From: an uncultured SAR116 cluster alpha proteobacterium
GTDB taxonomy: Bacteria > Pseudomonadota > Alphaproteobacteria > Puniceispirillales > Marisalimonadaceae
Assembly (NCBI GenBank): GCA_902558885.1
Contig: CACEFQ010000011.1
Coordinates: 1-47,669, forward strand
Length of the DNA: 47,669 bases
Direction: 5' to 3'
The position numbers and the translations under genes are program-made. Below are positions 7,168-14,014 of this stretch, in pieces (position 1 is the first letter of the stretch; the number at the start of each line of letters is the position of its first letter). The notes under the pieces were generated by a model. It saw nothing but the letters and a program-made list of their open reading frames with translations. It made no database searches and had not been told where the DNA came from.

Positions 7168-7557
7168 ATGAATATTGGAAAAGCGTCTAAATTATCAGAG
7201 TTAACAGTTAAAGCAGTAAGATATTATGACAATATTGGTTTAGTAAAACCACATCAAAATATTTCTTCTGGATATCGTGAGTATGACAAAGAAGATGTCT
7301 TAAAGTTAAAATTTGTAGGTAAGGCACGAAAATTCAATTTTAGTATAGATGAATGTCGAGAATTATTATCATTATATGAAAATAAAAGTAGGCCTAGTAA
7401 AGATGTAAAGAAATTAACTTTAGAGAAAATTTCTCAAATAGATGAAAAATTAAAGCAGTTACAAAATTTAAAAGATGAATTGACTTATCTGGCAGATAAT
7501 TGTCAGGGAGATGATAGGCCAAATTGTCCAATACTTGATGCTTTATCAAAAAAATGA
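7168..7557 (+). CDS. cueR: MerR-family regulator, CueR-like, 129 aa
   Basis: DNA-binding transcriptional activator of the MerR family, CueR branch (Cu(I)/Ag(I)-responsive). The winged helix occupies residues 1-70 (MNIGKASKLS..., AVRYYDNIGLVKP, SGYREYD), a coiled dimer helix 80-110, and the metal loop is NCQGDDRPNCPI with C112 and C120, the numbering of the two copper-binding cysteines in E. coli CueR. The ATG at 7168 gives the canonical MNIG start; an in-frame TTG eight codons upstream is less likely. Its stop overlaps the start of a DMT transporter gene (ATGA), so the two are probably co-transcribed. No copA, cueO or copper chaperone gene is in the window. Confidence 0.85.
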   Translation: MNIGKASKLSELTVKAVRYYDNIGLVKPHQNISSGYREYDKEDVLKLKFVGKARKFNFSIDECRELLSLYENKSRPSKDVKKLTLEKISQIDEKLKQLQNLKDELTYLADNCQGDDRPNCPILDALSKK

Positions 7558-8405
7558 AAAACCTCTCTGATACAACTGCATCAATTATCTTAATGATTAT
7601 ATCTGGCTTTAGTTTTGTAGTTATGCATAGTGCAGCAAAATTTCTATCAGATCAAATTCACATTTTTGAAATCACATTTCTTAGATGCGCACTTGTTGCT
7701 GTTGTACTAGCTCCAATGATATTCAAAGAAGGGAAGTCTTCATTAATAACTAAACAACCAAAATTTCAAATTTATAGAATTATTACAAATTCAATTGCCA
7801 TGTTATGTTTTTTTTATGGATTAACATTAACCACACTTGCAGAAGTAACTGCTCTTAATTTGACAGTTCCTATTTTTACAACACTCTTAGCATTCTTATT
7901 TTTAAATGAAAAATTAAAAAAACATAGACTTTCAGCTTTGTTTATTGGCTTTTTAGGTGCAATTATAGTTTTAAGACCTGATATTTCTATTAATATTGGT
8001 GGAGTTTTAATACTTATTTCAGCATTAATATGGTCGATTTCATTAATTTTTATTAAAAAATTAACTGAAACAGACTCTCCAGTTACAATATCTCTTTATG
8101 CAGGTGTAGGGATGATACCTGCTACATTTGTAGCTGCATACCCATATTTAATAATGCCTAACTTATATCAATTTTTAATAATTTTATTTATTGCTGTAAC
8201 TGGAACAATTGCCCAAACACTTTTAAATAGTGCCTTTAAAAGAGGTCAACTTGCAATTCTTTTACCTTTTGATTATTTAAAATTAATTTGGTCGGTTTTA
8301 ATTGGGTATAGTATTTTTGTAGAGAGCACAACAATTAGCCTTTGGATAGGTGGCACATTAATTGTTGGAGCATCTTCTTATATAGCTTGGAGAGAAAGGA
8401 AATAA
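7554..8405 (+). CDS. EamA/DMT-family transporter, 283 aa
   Basis: Drug/metabolite superfamily permease with ten predicted membrane helices in two EamA repeats (about residues 8-140 and 150-280), the normal size. Typical patterns are present: the helix-end TLAEVTALNLTVPIFTTLLA in the first repeat and the second-repeat helix with LIWSISLIFIKKL. The substrate cannot be told from sequence; relatives export amino acids or other metabolites. It overlaps the CueR-like gene by four bases, and a small membrane protein gene starts on its stop codon (TAATG). A copper-related role is suggested only by this arrangement. Confidence 0.85.
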   Translation: MKNLSDTTASIILMIISGFSFVVMHSAAKFLSDQIHIFEITFLRCALVAVVLAPMIFKEGKSSLITKQPKFQIYRIITNSIAMLCFFYGLTLTTLAEVTALNLTVPIFTTLLAFLFLNEKLKKHRLSALFIGFLGAIIVLRPDISINIGGVLILISALIWSISLIFIKKLTETDSPVTISLYAGVGMIPATFVAAYPYLIMPNLYQFLIILFIAVTGTIAQTLLNSAFKRGQLAILLPFDYLKLIWSVLIGYSIFVESTTISLWIGGTLIVGASSYIAWRERK

Positions 8406-8605
8406 TGAACTATAAAAAAGAATTGTTAATCAAAAATATTAGAGGAGATTTCGGAAAAGGGATAATAATAGCCACAGCGAGTGTGTTTTATGCACTTTTT
8501 AGATTATTTAATGTATTAAATAATCCAATGCCTTTTCTTGATATTTTTATGCTAGGAATTTTTATATATTCGATTTATCTTATTTTATTTAGATATGTAA
8601 AATAA
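8405..8605 (+). CDS. Small membrane protein, 66 aa
   Basis: Not recognised. The ATG at 8405-8407 shares one base with the stop of the transporter gene (TAATG), a coupling arrangement that supports translation. The first 17 residues are basic and polar, followed by two hydrophobic segments (about 19-35 and 44-63). The frame is also open for 21 codons upstream, inside the transporter gene, but the overlap start is more plausible. Probably an inner-membrane partner or simply co-transcribed. Confidence 0.6.
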   Translation: MNYKKELLIKNIRGDFGKGIIIATASVFYALFRLFNVLNNPMPFLDIFMLGIFIYSIYLILFRYVK

Positions 8606-8615
8606 TTTTTATCTA

Positions 8616-8825
8616 ATGGAATTTATTTTGAAATATAAAAGTCTTCAAGAAATACAGCAAAACCCTGTATGGATTAAATTACAGTCTAAAGGTACTGGTA
8701 AGAAACAACTTAATGAACAGTTTTTGTCTCTTACTGAGGCTGAAAAGGTTATAGCAATTGATTTATTTGAGTCATTAAAAGTCGTTATGGAAGATTTATT
8801 AAAAAAAAATAACACGCAACATTGA
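8616..8825 (+). CDS. Hypothetical protein, 69 aa
   Basis: Not recognised. Short soluble protein, predicted largely helical, with the polar motif LSLTEAEKVIAIDLFESLKV in its middle (residues 37-56). ATG start, 10 bases after the preceding gene, same strand, so probably the end of the same transcript. No membrane segment, signal peptide or cysteine. Confidence 0.5.
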   Translation: MEFILKYKSLQEIQQNPVWIKLQSKGTGKKQLNEQFLSLTEAEKVIAIDLFESLKVVMEDLLKKNNTQH

Positions 8826-8898
8826 TAATTTGAATTTTAAATATGTTTTTAAAATTATTTTCTGATAATGTTTTTTAAAAATCACTGTACACATAAAA

Positions 8899-9285
8899 AT
8901 GTTAAAAAAAATAATTCTTATAATTTTATTTAGTTTTTATAACTTCCATATATATGCATTCGAACCTTATTCAGGTATTTCATGCCATAGTGACAGGATA
9001 AAGGGCAAAGAAGAATTTTTTTTTAAACATGATGAAAACCATATCTATGCAACTGCTTACAAAAGAATTAATGGGCAATTCACCAAAGTAGGAAATGTTG
9101 TTGGACAAAAAGTTTCATCTTTTTTATTGTTTGAAGATATGACAATTGATAAAAATTTAAATTTTGCATGGCATTTGGATATGGTTACAAAAAATTTAAA
9201 ACCATTTATATTGACTATGGATAATAAAAATAAGTTTGAAATGCCAGAAAAATATGATTGCATAAGTAAAAATTTTTGGTTTTAG
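8899..9285 (+). CDS. Secreted hypothetical protein, 128 aa, family with 19703
   Basis: An N-terminal signal peptide is clear (residues 1-20, two Lys then a hydrophobic core, ending ...IYA). The mature part keeps two cysteines (near C29 and C121) and the block VVGQKVSSFLLFED (about residues 67-80), then FAWHLD. The gene at 19703-20083 has the same order: signal peptide, Cys, VVGQKHSSFILFED, FAWHYD, Cys. The two therefore form a family in this genome, likely periplasmic with one disulfide bond. I do not recognise it from known families. A 73-base spacer precedes it. Confidence 0.65.
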   Translation: MLKKIILIILFSFYNFHIYAFEPYSGISCHSDRIKGKEEFFFKHDENHIYATAYKRINGQFTKVGNVVGQKVSSFLLFEDMTIDKNLNFAWHLDMVTKNLKPFILTMDNKNKFEMPEKYDCISKNFWF

Positions 9286-9301
9286 AAAGCGTGTTCAAAA
9301 A

Positions 9302-9577
9302 ATGGCTAAATCTGAAATAATGATTGATAATGAAAAGACACGAGTTACACGTTGGTCATTTGAGCCTGGTGAAGATACGGGTGAACATATTCATGAATAT
9401 GATTATGTTGTAGTTCCATTAGTGGATGGTCAGCTTAAGATTATCAACCATGATGGAGAAATTTCTATTTCAGAACTTTCTGAGGGGGTAAGTTATTTTA
9501 GAAAAAAGGGTGTCAACCATAATGTAATTAATAATAATGATTTCCCATATTCATTTGTTGAAATTGAGTTTAAATAA
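9302..9577 (+). CDS. Single-domain cupin protein, 91 aa
   Basis: Small beta-barrel cupin. Metal-binding positions of cupin motif 1 are visible: SFEPGEDTGEHIHEYDYVV in outline, with H32, H34 and Glu within residues 27-38; motif 2 is GVNHNVINN with its His near 73. The size and motifs resemble small cupins such as the beta-alanine catabolism protein BauB group, but function cannot be assigned. It follows the secreted protein gene after 16 bases and precedes a broken gene, same strand. Confidence 0.75.
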   Translation: MAKSEIMIDNEKTRVTRWSFEPGEDTGEHIHEYDYVVVPLVDGQLKIINHDGEISISELSEGVSYFRKKGVNHNVINNNDFPYSFVEIEFK

Positions 9578-9603
9578 AAAAATATTCTGTGAAGGTTTTA
9601 AAA

Positions 9604-9933
9604 ATGAGTAATTCAAAGCTTATAAGTTATATAACTTCTGACTTTCAAACAAAGAGTGACATGAAAGTTGGTGAAGTTGAATGGGAAAAGATAATGAACA
9701 AAAACTTTGATAAATTCAAAAAGGCTGGAGCGGTTAGATAAACAGTTACTCAAATATGGAATAAAGAGGGTGCATTAAGGTTAGGCCATTTGTGGGAATA
9801 TAAAGATGAAAAAGCTTTTGTAGAATGTCAGAAAATTTTTAGAGAAGCTGAATTAGAATTCAAAAATAAAACTGGTATAGTTTGGAAGGTTTTTTTTAAT
9901 AGAGGAATTGTTTTGTATGATGTTAATTATTGA
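9604..9933 (+). pseudogene. Paralogue of the 1254 gene interrupted by one TAA
   Basis: A 110-codon frame from ATG 9604 to TGA 9931-9933 aligns end to end with the intact protein at 1254-1580: shared KNFDKFKKAGA, then WEYKDE, then CQK, then the C-terminal GIVLYD. The only lesion is TAA at codon 46 (9739-9741), exactly where the intact copy has a CAA Gln codon after ...AGAIR, so a single C-to-T change explains it. No frameshift is present. It is a recent pseudogene, or a sequencing error, or (unlikely) a readthrough gene. Its final TGA overlaps the ATG of the next gene by one base. Confidence 0.8.
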
Positions 9934-10517
9934 TGAGTAATTATTTGGAAACAAAATCTTTTCATCATTTACTAGTAATCAGTAGAATTTTTGTTTTTTC
10001 CATAATTATTTTTATTTCTTTTTTTCATAATGCGTTTTCTTCTGAGTTAGATAATCTTTTTTTAAGATTAAAACAATCCGAAAATCCTATGTTAGCAAGA
10101 AATTATGAAAGTAAAATTTGGAAATTATGGCTAAATAATGGAACAAGTGATGCAAGCAATATCCAAATGCAAAAAGGTGTAGACTTACTAAATAATGGTA
10201 AATTAGACCAAGCACTTACAATATTTAGTGACATATCCAAAAAAGAACCTAAATGGGCAGAATCATATAATAAAATTGCAACTATCAAGTTTTTAAAAGG
10301 TGATTATATAGGTTCAATAAATGATATTAAAAAAACTCTTAAATTAGAACCCAGACATTTTGGAGCTATTTCAGGTTTAGTTCAAATCAATATAATTTTA
10401 AAAAAATATGAAGAGGCGTTAATAAATCTAGAATATGTACTTAATATACACCCTTATATTGGCATTAAAAAACTTAAACCATATCTCAAGAAATTGTTAA
10501 AAAAATCTTATATATAA
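9933..10517 (+). CDS. TPR-repeat protein with signal peptide, 194 aa
   Basis: Exported tetratricopeptide-repeat protein of a kind widespread in Alphaproteobacteria. The N-terminus has a hydrophobic signal or anchor (residues 12-36), then the family-specific leader LDNLFLRLKQSENPMLARNY and IWKLWLNNG, then about three TPR units: GVDLLNNGKLDQALTIF, YNKIATIKFLKGDYIGSI, and LVQINIILKKYEEALINL. It probably acts as a periplasmic or membrane-tethered scaffold; the partner is unknown. I use ATG 9933, which overlaps the upstream TGA; a TTG lies one codon earlier. Confidence 0.75.
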   Translation: MSNYLETKSFHHLLVISRIFVFSIIIFISFFHNAFSSELDNLFLRLKQSENPMLARNYESKIWKLWLNNGTSDASNIQMQKGVDLLNNGKLDQALTIFSDISKKEPKWAESYNKIATIKFLKGDYIGSINDIKKTLKLEPRHFGAISGLVQINIILKKYEEALINLEYVLNIHPYIGIKKLKPYLKKLLKKSYI

Positions 10518-10563
10518 ATTAAGTATTTGTTTGTATTGACTAAGAAATAATTGAGAGTAATTT

Positions 10564-11454
10564 ATGGACAATAAAAATTGGCTATTAGTGTTAGTCCTAG
10601 GAATTTTATGGGGATCAAGTTTTTTATTTGTAGAAATTTTACTTAATTTCATGAGTCCATTTATAATTGTTTTTCTAAGAGTCGCTATTGCCTCAATTAT
10701 TTTAATTTTTTATTTGTTACTTATAAAGATTGAAATTCAATTTTCAAATAAGCTTATTTTTAATCTTTTCATTATGGGTCTTTTAAATAATGTCTTTCCT
10801 TTTCTTCTAATAACTACTGGTCAACAGTATATAACAGGAGGATTAGCATCAATTCTTAACGCTAATACATCTTTTATGACAATTTTAATAGCATCTTTGT
10901 TTATTAAGAATGAGAAGCTTTTAAGATTCAGACTTATTGGTGTTGTGATTGGGTTGATAGGTGTAATAATAACAATTGGATATGAAAATCTATCAGGTAT
11001 TTTTTCTACTGAAATTGGTAAATTTTTTATAATTCTTTCTAGTGTCTCTTATGCATTTGCTGCCATTTTTGCAAAAATTAAATTAAATGAAGTAGATCCA
11101 AGCTTAGCGGCAACAGGGATGTTAACCACTAGCACAATAATTTTAACTCCGATCATGTTTTTTTATTATAGTGATGAGATTTATAATTTGAATTTTATCT
11201 CTATTAAATATTCTATCGCCTTTGCAATTGTTTGCTCAGTTTTAGCGTATTTAATTTATTTTAAAATACTTTCAACTACAGGTCCTGGAAATTTGCTTTT
11301 ATGCACAATCATTATTCCACCTTCTGCAATTATTCTAAATGCAATTTTTATGAATGAAATGATAAAAATTCATGAATTTGTAGGGATGTTGACTATAATT
11401 TTTGGTTTACTGATTTTAGATGGAAGGATTTTTGAAAAAAGTAAAGGAAATTAA
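10564..11454 (+). CDS. EamA/DMT-family transporter, 296 aa
   Basis: Second drug/metabolite exporter of the window, ten membrane helices in two EamA repeats. Typical starts: the first helix WLLVLVLGILWGSSFLFVEI (residues 6-25) and GLASILNANTSFMTILIAS (about residues 94-112) in repeat one; the second repeat ends in AIFMNEMIKIHEFVGMLTII. Substrate unknown. ATG start with GAGAG about 7 bases upstream. It is distinct from the 7554 gene, not a tandem duplicate. It converges on a small Cys-rich protein gene with a 15-base gap. Confidence 0.85.
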   Translation: MDNKNWLLVLVLGILWGSSFLFVEILLNFMSPFIIVFLRVAIASIILIFYLLLIKIEIQFSNKLIFNLFIMGLLNNVFPFLLITTGQQYITGGLASILNANTSFMTILIASLFIKNEKLLRFRLIGVVIGLIGVIITIGYENLSGIFSTEIGKFFIILSSVSYAFAAIFAKIKLNEVDPSLAATGMLTTSTIILTPIMFFYYSDEIYNLNFISIKYSIAFAIVCSVLAYLIYFKILSTTGPGNLLLCTIIIPPSAIILNAIFMNEMIKIHEFVGMLTIIFGLLILDGRIFEKSKGN

Positions 11455-11469
11455 TTTGCTTAAATAATA

Positions 11470-11712
11470 TCAAATATTTAATAATTTTAAACTTTCAAAT
11501 TTTAAATCTAAATTTTTTTTAAAAAGAATGTCATTTTCTTTTGAAATATCTTTTTCATTTTCATAGCAACTATAGCAAAGTTCAACCTTTCTCCCTTTTT
11601 TAGACTTAAAAATTTTAGTAGGTATAGTTTCATAAGAATAGTCAGGATGTGGATTTTGATTTCTTTTACACCACATACATTTAGCATTTTTTTTGTTATA
11701 ATTGAATGACAT
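11470..11712 (-). CDS. Small Cys-rich (zinc-ribbon-like) protein, 80 aa
   Basis: Not a named family that I recognise. Two CxxC knuckles are clear: CMWCKRNQNPH at residues 12-22 and CYSCYENE at 46-53, giving a four-Cys zinc-binding site. The C-terminal part is a charged helix. It starts 12 bases downstream of the sodium-channel gene on the same strand, so the two are probably one transcript. Zinc binding is inferred from the cysteine spacing only. Confidence 0.6.
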   Translation of the reverse strand: MSFNYNKKNAKCMWCKRNQNPHPDYSYETIPTKIFKSKKGRKVELCYSCYENEKDISKENDILFKKNLDLKFESLKLLNI

Positions 11713-11724
11713 AAATACAATCCA

Positions 11725-12507
11725 TTATTTTTTATTCTTTAAAGCCTTAGTAATTTCTTTTAATTGTTTTTCAATATTAAAAATTTTTTTATGTAATACT
11801 TTTTCAGATAATTTATCTTCCGTATTTTCATCGTTTGCTATTTGTTGTATTGCATCTACGATTATTCCTATGAACAAATTTAGCACTGCAAATGTTGTAA
11901 CGAGAATGAATGGTACAAAAAATAACCATGCTAATGGAAACTCTTTCATTACAGGCCTAACTATACCCATAGACCAACTTTCTAAAGTCATAATTTGAAA
12001 TAGTGTATACATAGAATTGCCAATTGTACCAAACCACTCATAAAATTTATCTCCAAAAAAATTAGTAGTCAGTACAGAAAAAATATAAAAGATCAAAACT
12101 ATAATTGTACCTACAGATAGAATACCAGGAATGGAAATAAATATAGCTTGTATTATCCTTTTCATTGATGGAACAATTGACAACAATCTCAATGTTCTGA
12201 AAATTCGGAAAGCTCTTAAAACTGAAAAAGGGCCTGATGCTGGAATTAAAGAAACTACAACTATTATAAAATCAAAAATATTCCAGCCATCTCTAAAGAA
12301 TCTGAGTCTGTAAACAGTAATTTTGGCTAGTAATTCAATTGTAAAAATTGTTAAAGCTATTGTATCAATTAAAGTTAAATAAATACCATAATCTTTTTTT
12401 ATGTATTTGCTAGTTTCAAGACCAAGGGTAATTGCGTTGATTATGATTACTGATGTGATAAAGGTAACAAAATATTTATTTTCTATAATATTTTTTAATG
12501 TAGACAT
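11725..12507 (-). CDS. Bacterial voltage-gated sodium channel (NaChBac/NavAb type), 260 aa
   Basis: Six-helix ion channel subunit that would form homotetramers in the inner membrane. The voltage sensor S4 has arginines every third residue: R98, R101, R104, R107 in VLRAFRIFRTLRLL. S2 and S3 carry the usual acidic partners (E58, D80). The pore filter is TLESWSM (residues 174-180), identical to the sodium-selective filter of NavAb-type channels. The C-terminus (225-260) is a polar coiled-coil helix, as in the family. Size 260 aa is typical. I use the ATG at 12507; a TTG four codons upstream is also in frame. No clear ribosome site. A small Cys-rich gene follows. Confidence 0.93.
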   Translation of the reverse strand: MSTLKNIIENKYFVTFITSVIIINAITLGLETSKYIKKDYGIYLTLIDTIALTIFTIELLAKITVYRLRFFRDGWNIFDFIIVVVSLIPASGPFSVLRAFRIFRTLRLLSIVPSMKRIIQAIFISIPGILSVGTIIVLIFYIFSVLTTNFFGDKFYEWFGTIGNSMYTLFQIMTLESWSMGIVRPVMKEFPLAWLFFVPFILVTTFAVLNLFIGIIVDAIQQIANDENTEDKLSEKVLHKKIFNIEKQLKEITKALKNKK

Positions 12508-12660
12508 AAAACTAACCAAAAATTTTTAATAAGCTGTTTTTAATAAAAAACTTAAATTATACAAGTACAAAATTTTAAGCTTCTACAAATAGGTTTGCAC
12601 TTTACGTTTAATTATTTCTTTGTTTTAATAAATAATAACTATCTTTTTTAGGTGAATTCA

Positions 12661-13005
12661 ATGTATGTGAGAACTATTAAAATAACATTTAAAGATAAAA
12701 TGTCTAAAAATATGTTTGTAAATTATACTGACACAAAAGCAGATGCTGAAGGCTTTAAAAATGGTACATTAATGAAGTTAATTTTTAGTAATTCAGATGT
12801 TGTAGCTACATTGGTTCTGATTTTCCCAGATCATAAATCATTTATGAAAGATCATGATAATACAGCTGGTCCTATTATAGACTCTTTTAAAGAACAAGGT
12901 TTAAAGATTGAGTTAAATGATGGAGAAGTTTCAGGCACAACTGCTGTATCTTCTAACTTTTTAGAAATTTTAACAAAAGAAGGCTCTTTTTATAAATCTG
13001 AATAG
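12661..13005 (+). CDS. Hypothetical protein, 114 aa
   Basis: Not recognised. Soluble, with an alternation of strands and helices (VRTIKITFKDK; VVATLVLIFPDHKSF; LKIELNDGEVSG) that would fit a dimeric ferredoxin-like barrel of about 110 residues. I prefer ATG 12661, with AGGTG nine bases upstream, to the GTG at 12652 that overlaps that site. It is divergent from the sodium-channel gene across 153 AT-rich bases, which must contain both promoters. No cysteines. Confidence 0.55.
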   Translation: MYVRTIKITFKDKMSKNMFVNYTDTKADAEGFKNGTLMKLIFSNSDVVATLVLIFPDHKSFMKDHDNTAGPIIDSFKEQGLKIELNDGEVSGTTAVSSNFLEILTKEGSFYKSE

Positions 13006-13040
13006 TTTCATAATATTAATATTTTTGCGATGAGTAATCA

Positions 13041-13238
13041 ATGAGTAATTGGAAAACTGATTTTGAAGTAAAATTTAGACTTGAATTTAAACATGGAAAT
13101 GGAAGAAAAGAAATTAAAAATATTACTTTGATTGTGGAAGCAGAAAATGAAGATCAAGCTATTGAAATGGTAATAAATGAATATGATAATAGTGTATTTT
13201 TAAAAGTAGATGAGGTTAAGAAGATTTGGAGTTATTGA
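13041..13238 (+). CDS. Hypothetical protein, 65 aa
   Basis: Not recognised. A small protein with two or three predicted strands and one helix (residues 29-47, VEAENEDQAIEMVINEYDN). The pattern of strands, then an acidic -AENEDQAIE- helix, is common in small phage or DUF proteins that handle per-residue ranges, but no function can be given. ATG start. Its stop overlaps the next gene by four bases (TTGA), so they are co-translated. Confidence 0.55.
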   Translation: MSNWKTDFEVKFRLEFKHGNGRKEIKNITLIVEAENEDQAIEMVINEYDNSVFLKVDEVKKIWSY

Positions 13239-13495
13239 TTACTGAATTATCTAAGGATAAATTTGAAATTACAGTAAAAGCTGATCAATTAACAAAACAT
13301 GTTGTAAGTGTTACAGATCAAATGCTACTTAACCTAACTAACAATAAAATTTCAAAAGAAGAACTTTTAAATTATAGCTTTAATTTTCTTCTTGAAAGAG
13401 AACCAAATACTTCAATATTATCTAAATTTGATATTATTATAATTTCAAAATATTTTCCTGAATATATTTCAAAAGTAGAGAACTACTGTAGTTAA
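13235..13495 (+). CDS. Hypothetical protein, 86 aa
   Basis: Not recognised. I place the start at TTG 13235, which overlaps the preceding stop as TTGA and has GGAG five bases upstream; a second TTG lies three codons earlier. The sequence is soluble: a beta-rich N-terminus (KFEITVKADQLTKHVVSV), then helices (KISKEELLNYSFNFLLERE). The pattern resembles DUFs that pair with the small upstream protein, but this is only neighbourhood. The next gene follows after 30 bases. Confidence 0.5.
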   Translation: MITELSKDKFEITVKADQLTKHVVSVTDQMLLNLTNNKISKEELLNYSFNFLLEREPNTSILSKFDIIIISKYFPEYISKVENYCS

Positions 13496-13525
13496 TATAT
13501 TTATTTAATTTTATTGGTTAATTAA

Positions 13526-13870
13526 TTGCAATCTTATCAATTATTTATAAAAGTAACTAAAGACATAGATTTAAAAGTTGGAAAACTAGGAAGATTTATT
13601 TTTCCCATAGGATCTTATGTGTATACTGGCTCTGCCAAAACAAATTTAGATAAAAGAATTGAAAGACATCTTTCTAAGAAAAAAAAACTTCATTGGCATA
13701 TAGATTATTTACTCAATAATGAAGCTGTGCAAATTATTGATATAAAAAAATCAGAAATGATTGAATGTAGTTTAAATAAAAAAACAAACGGAACAATAAT
13801 TATTAAGGGTTTTGGTAGTTCTGATTGTAATTTATGTTGCGGAAGTCATTTAAAATATCTAGGAAATTAA
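13526..13870 (+). CDS. GIY-YIG nuclease-like protein (DUF123), 114 aa
   Basis: Stand-alone DUF123 domain, a GIY-YIG-fold branch found alone or fused to endonuclease III in archaea and bacteria; presumed DNA-related, activity not shown. Support: the family blocks [20 protein letters not shown] (here [20 protein letters not shown], residues 28-47), [13 protein letters not shown] (53-65) and a Cys/Gly tail [15 protein letters not shown]. The start is TTG, with no strong ribosome site, and the size fits the family. Converges on the FGE-like gene; two hairpins lie in the 144 bases between. Confidence 0.8.
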   Translation: MQSYQLFIKVTKDIDLKVGKLGRFIFPIGSYVYTGSAKTNLDKRIERHLSKKKKLHWHIDYLLNNEAVQIIDIKKSEMIECSLNKKTNGTIIIKGFGSSDCNLCCGSHLKYLGN

Positions 13871-13897
13871 GCATTAGCTGAATTATCAGCTAATGCT
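13870..13897. terminator. Perfect 12-bp stem-loop after the DUF123 gene
   Basis: AGCATTAGCTGA pairs perfectly with TCAGCTAATGCT around the 4-base loop ATTA. It begins on the last base of the DUF123 stop codon. There is no T-run (CTACTAGG follows), so it may act as a 3-prime end stabiliser or a Rho-dependent end rather than a classic intrinsic terminator. Confidence 0.6.
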
Positions 13898-13928
13898 ACT
13901 AGGAGGTTATAAATGAAAAATATTTTTT

Positions 13929-13957
13929 CATAATTTGATAATAAACATCAAATTATG
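13929..13957. terminator. Perfect 11-bp stem-loop between convergent genes
   Basis: CATAATTTGAT pairs with ATCAAATTATG around a 7-base loop. It lies 31 bases after the first hairpin and 57 bases before the end of the minus-strand FGE-like gene, so it could serve that transcript: read on the minus strand it is followed by A6-TA-T5. Between the two hairpins sits AGGAGG and a 6-codon frame (ATG 13913, TAA 13931). Confidence 0.5.
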
Positions 13958-14014
13958 ACGTAAATCTGAAAAAAATAAGGTAAATTAATGGCGATTATTT
14001 TAAAAAGTAGTGTT

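Noticed and set aside
1254-9933. Toxin-antitoxin pair among the small genes
   Set aside because: The small genes are not arranged as overlapping pairs with recognisable toxin or antitoxin motifs; the 13041/13235 pair overlaps but shows no such signature.
11508-11720. Alternative minus-strand frame overlapping the Cys-rich gene
   Set aside because: It lacks the paired CxxC knuckles and overlaps the better-supported 80-aa frame almost entirely.
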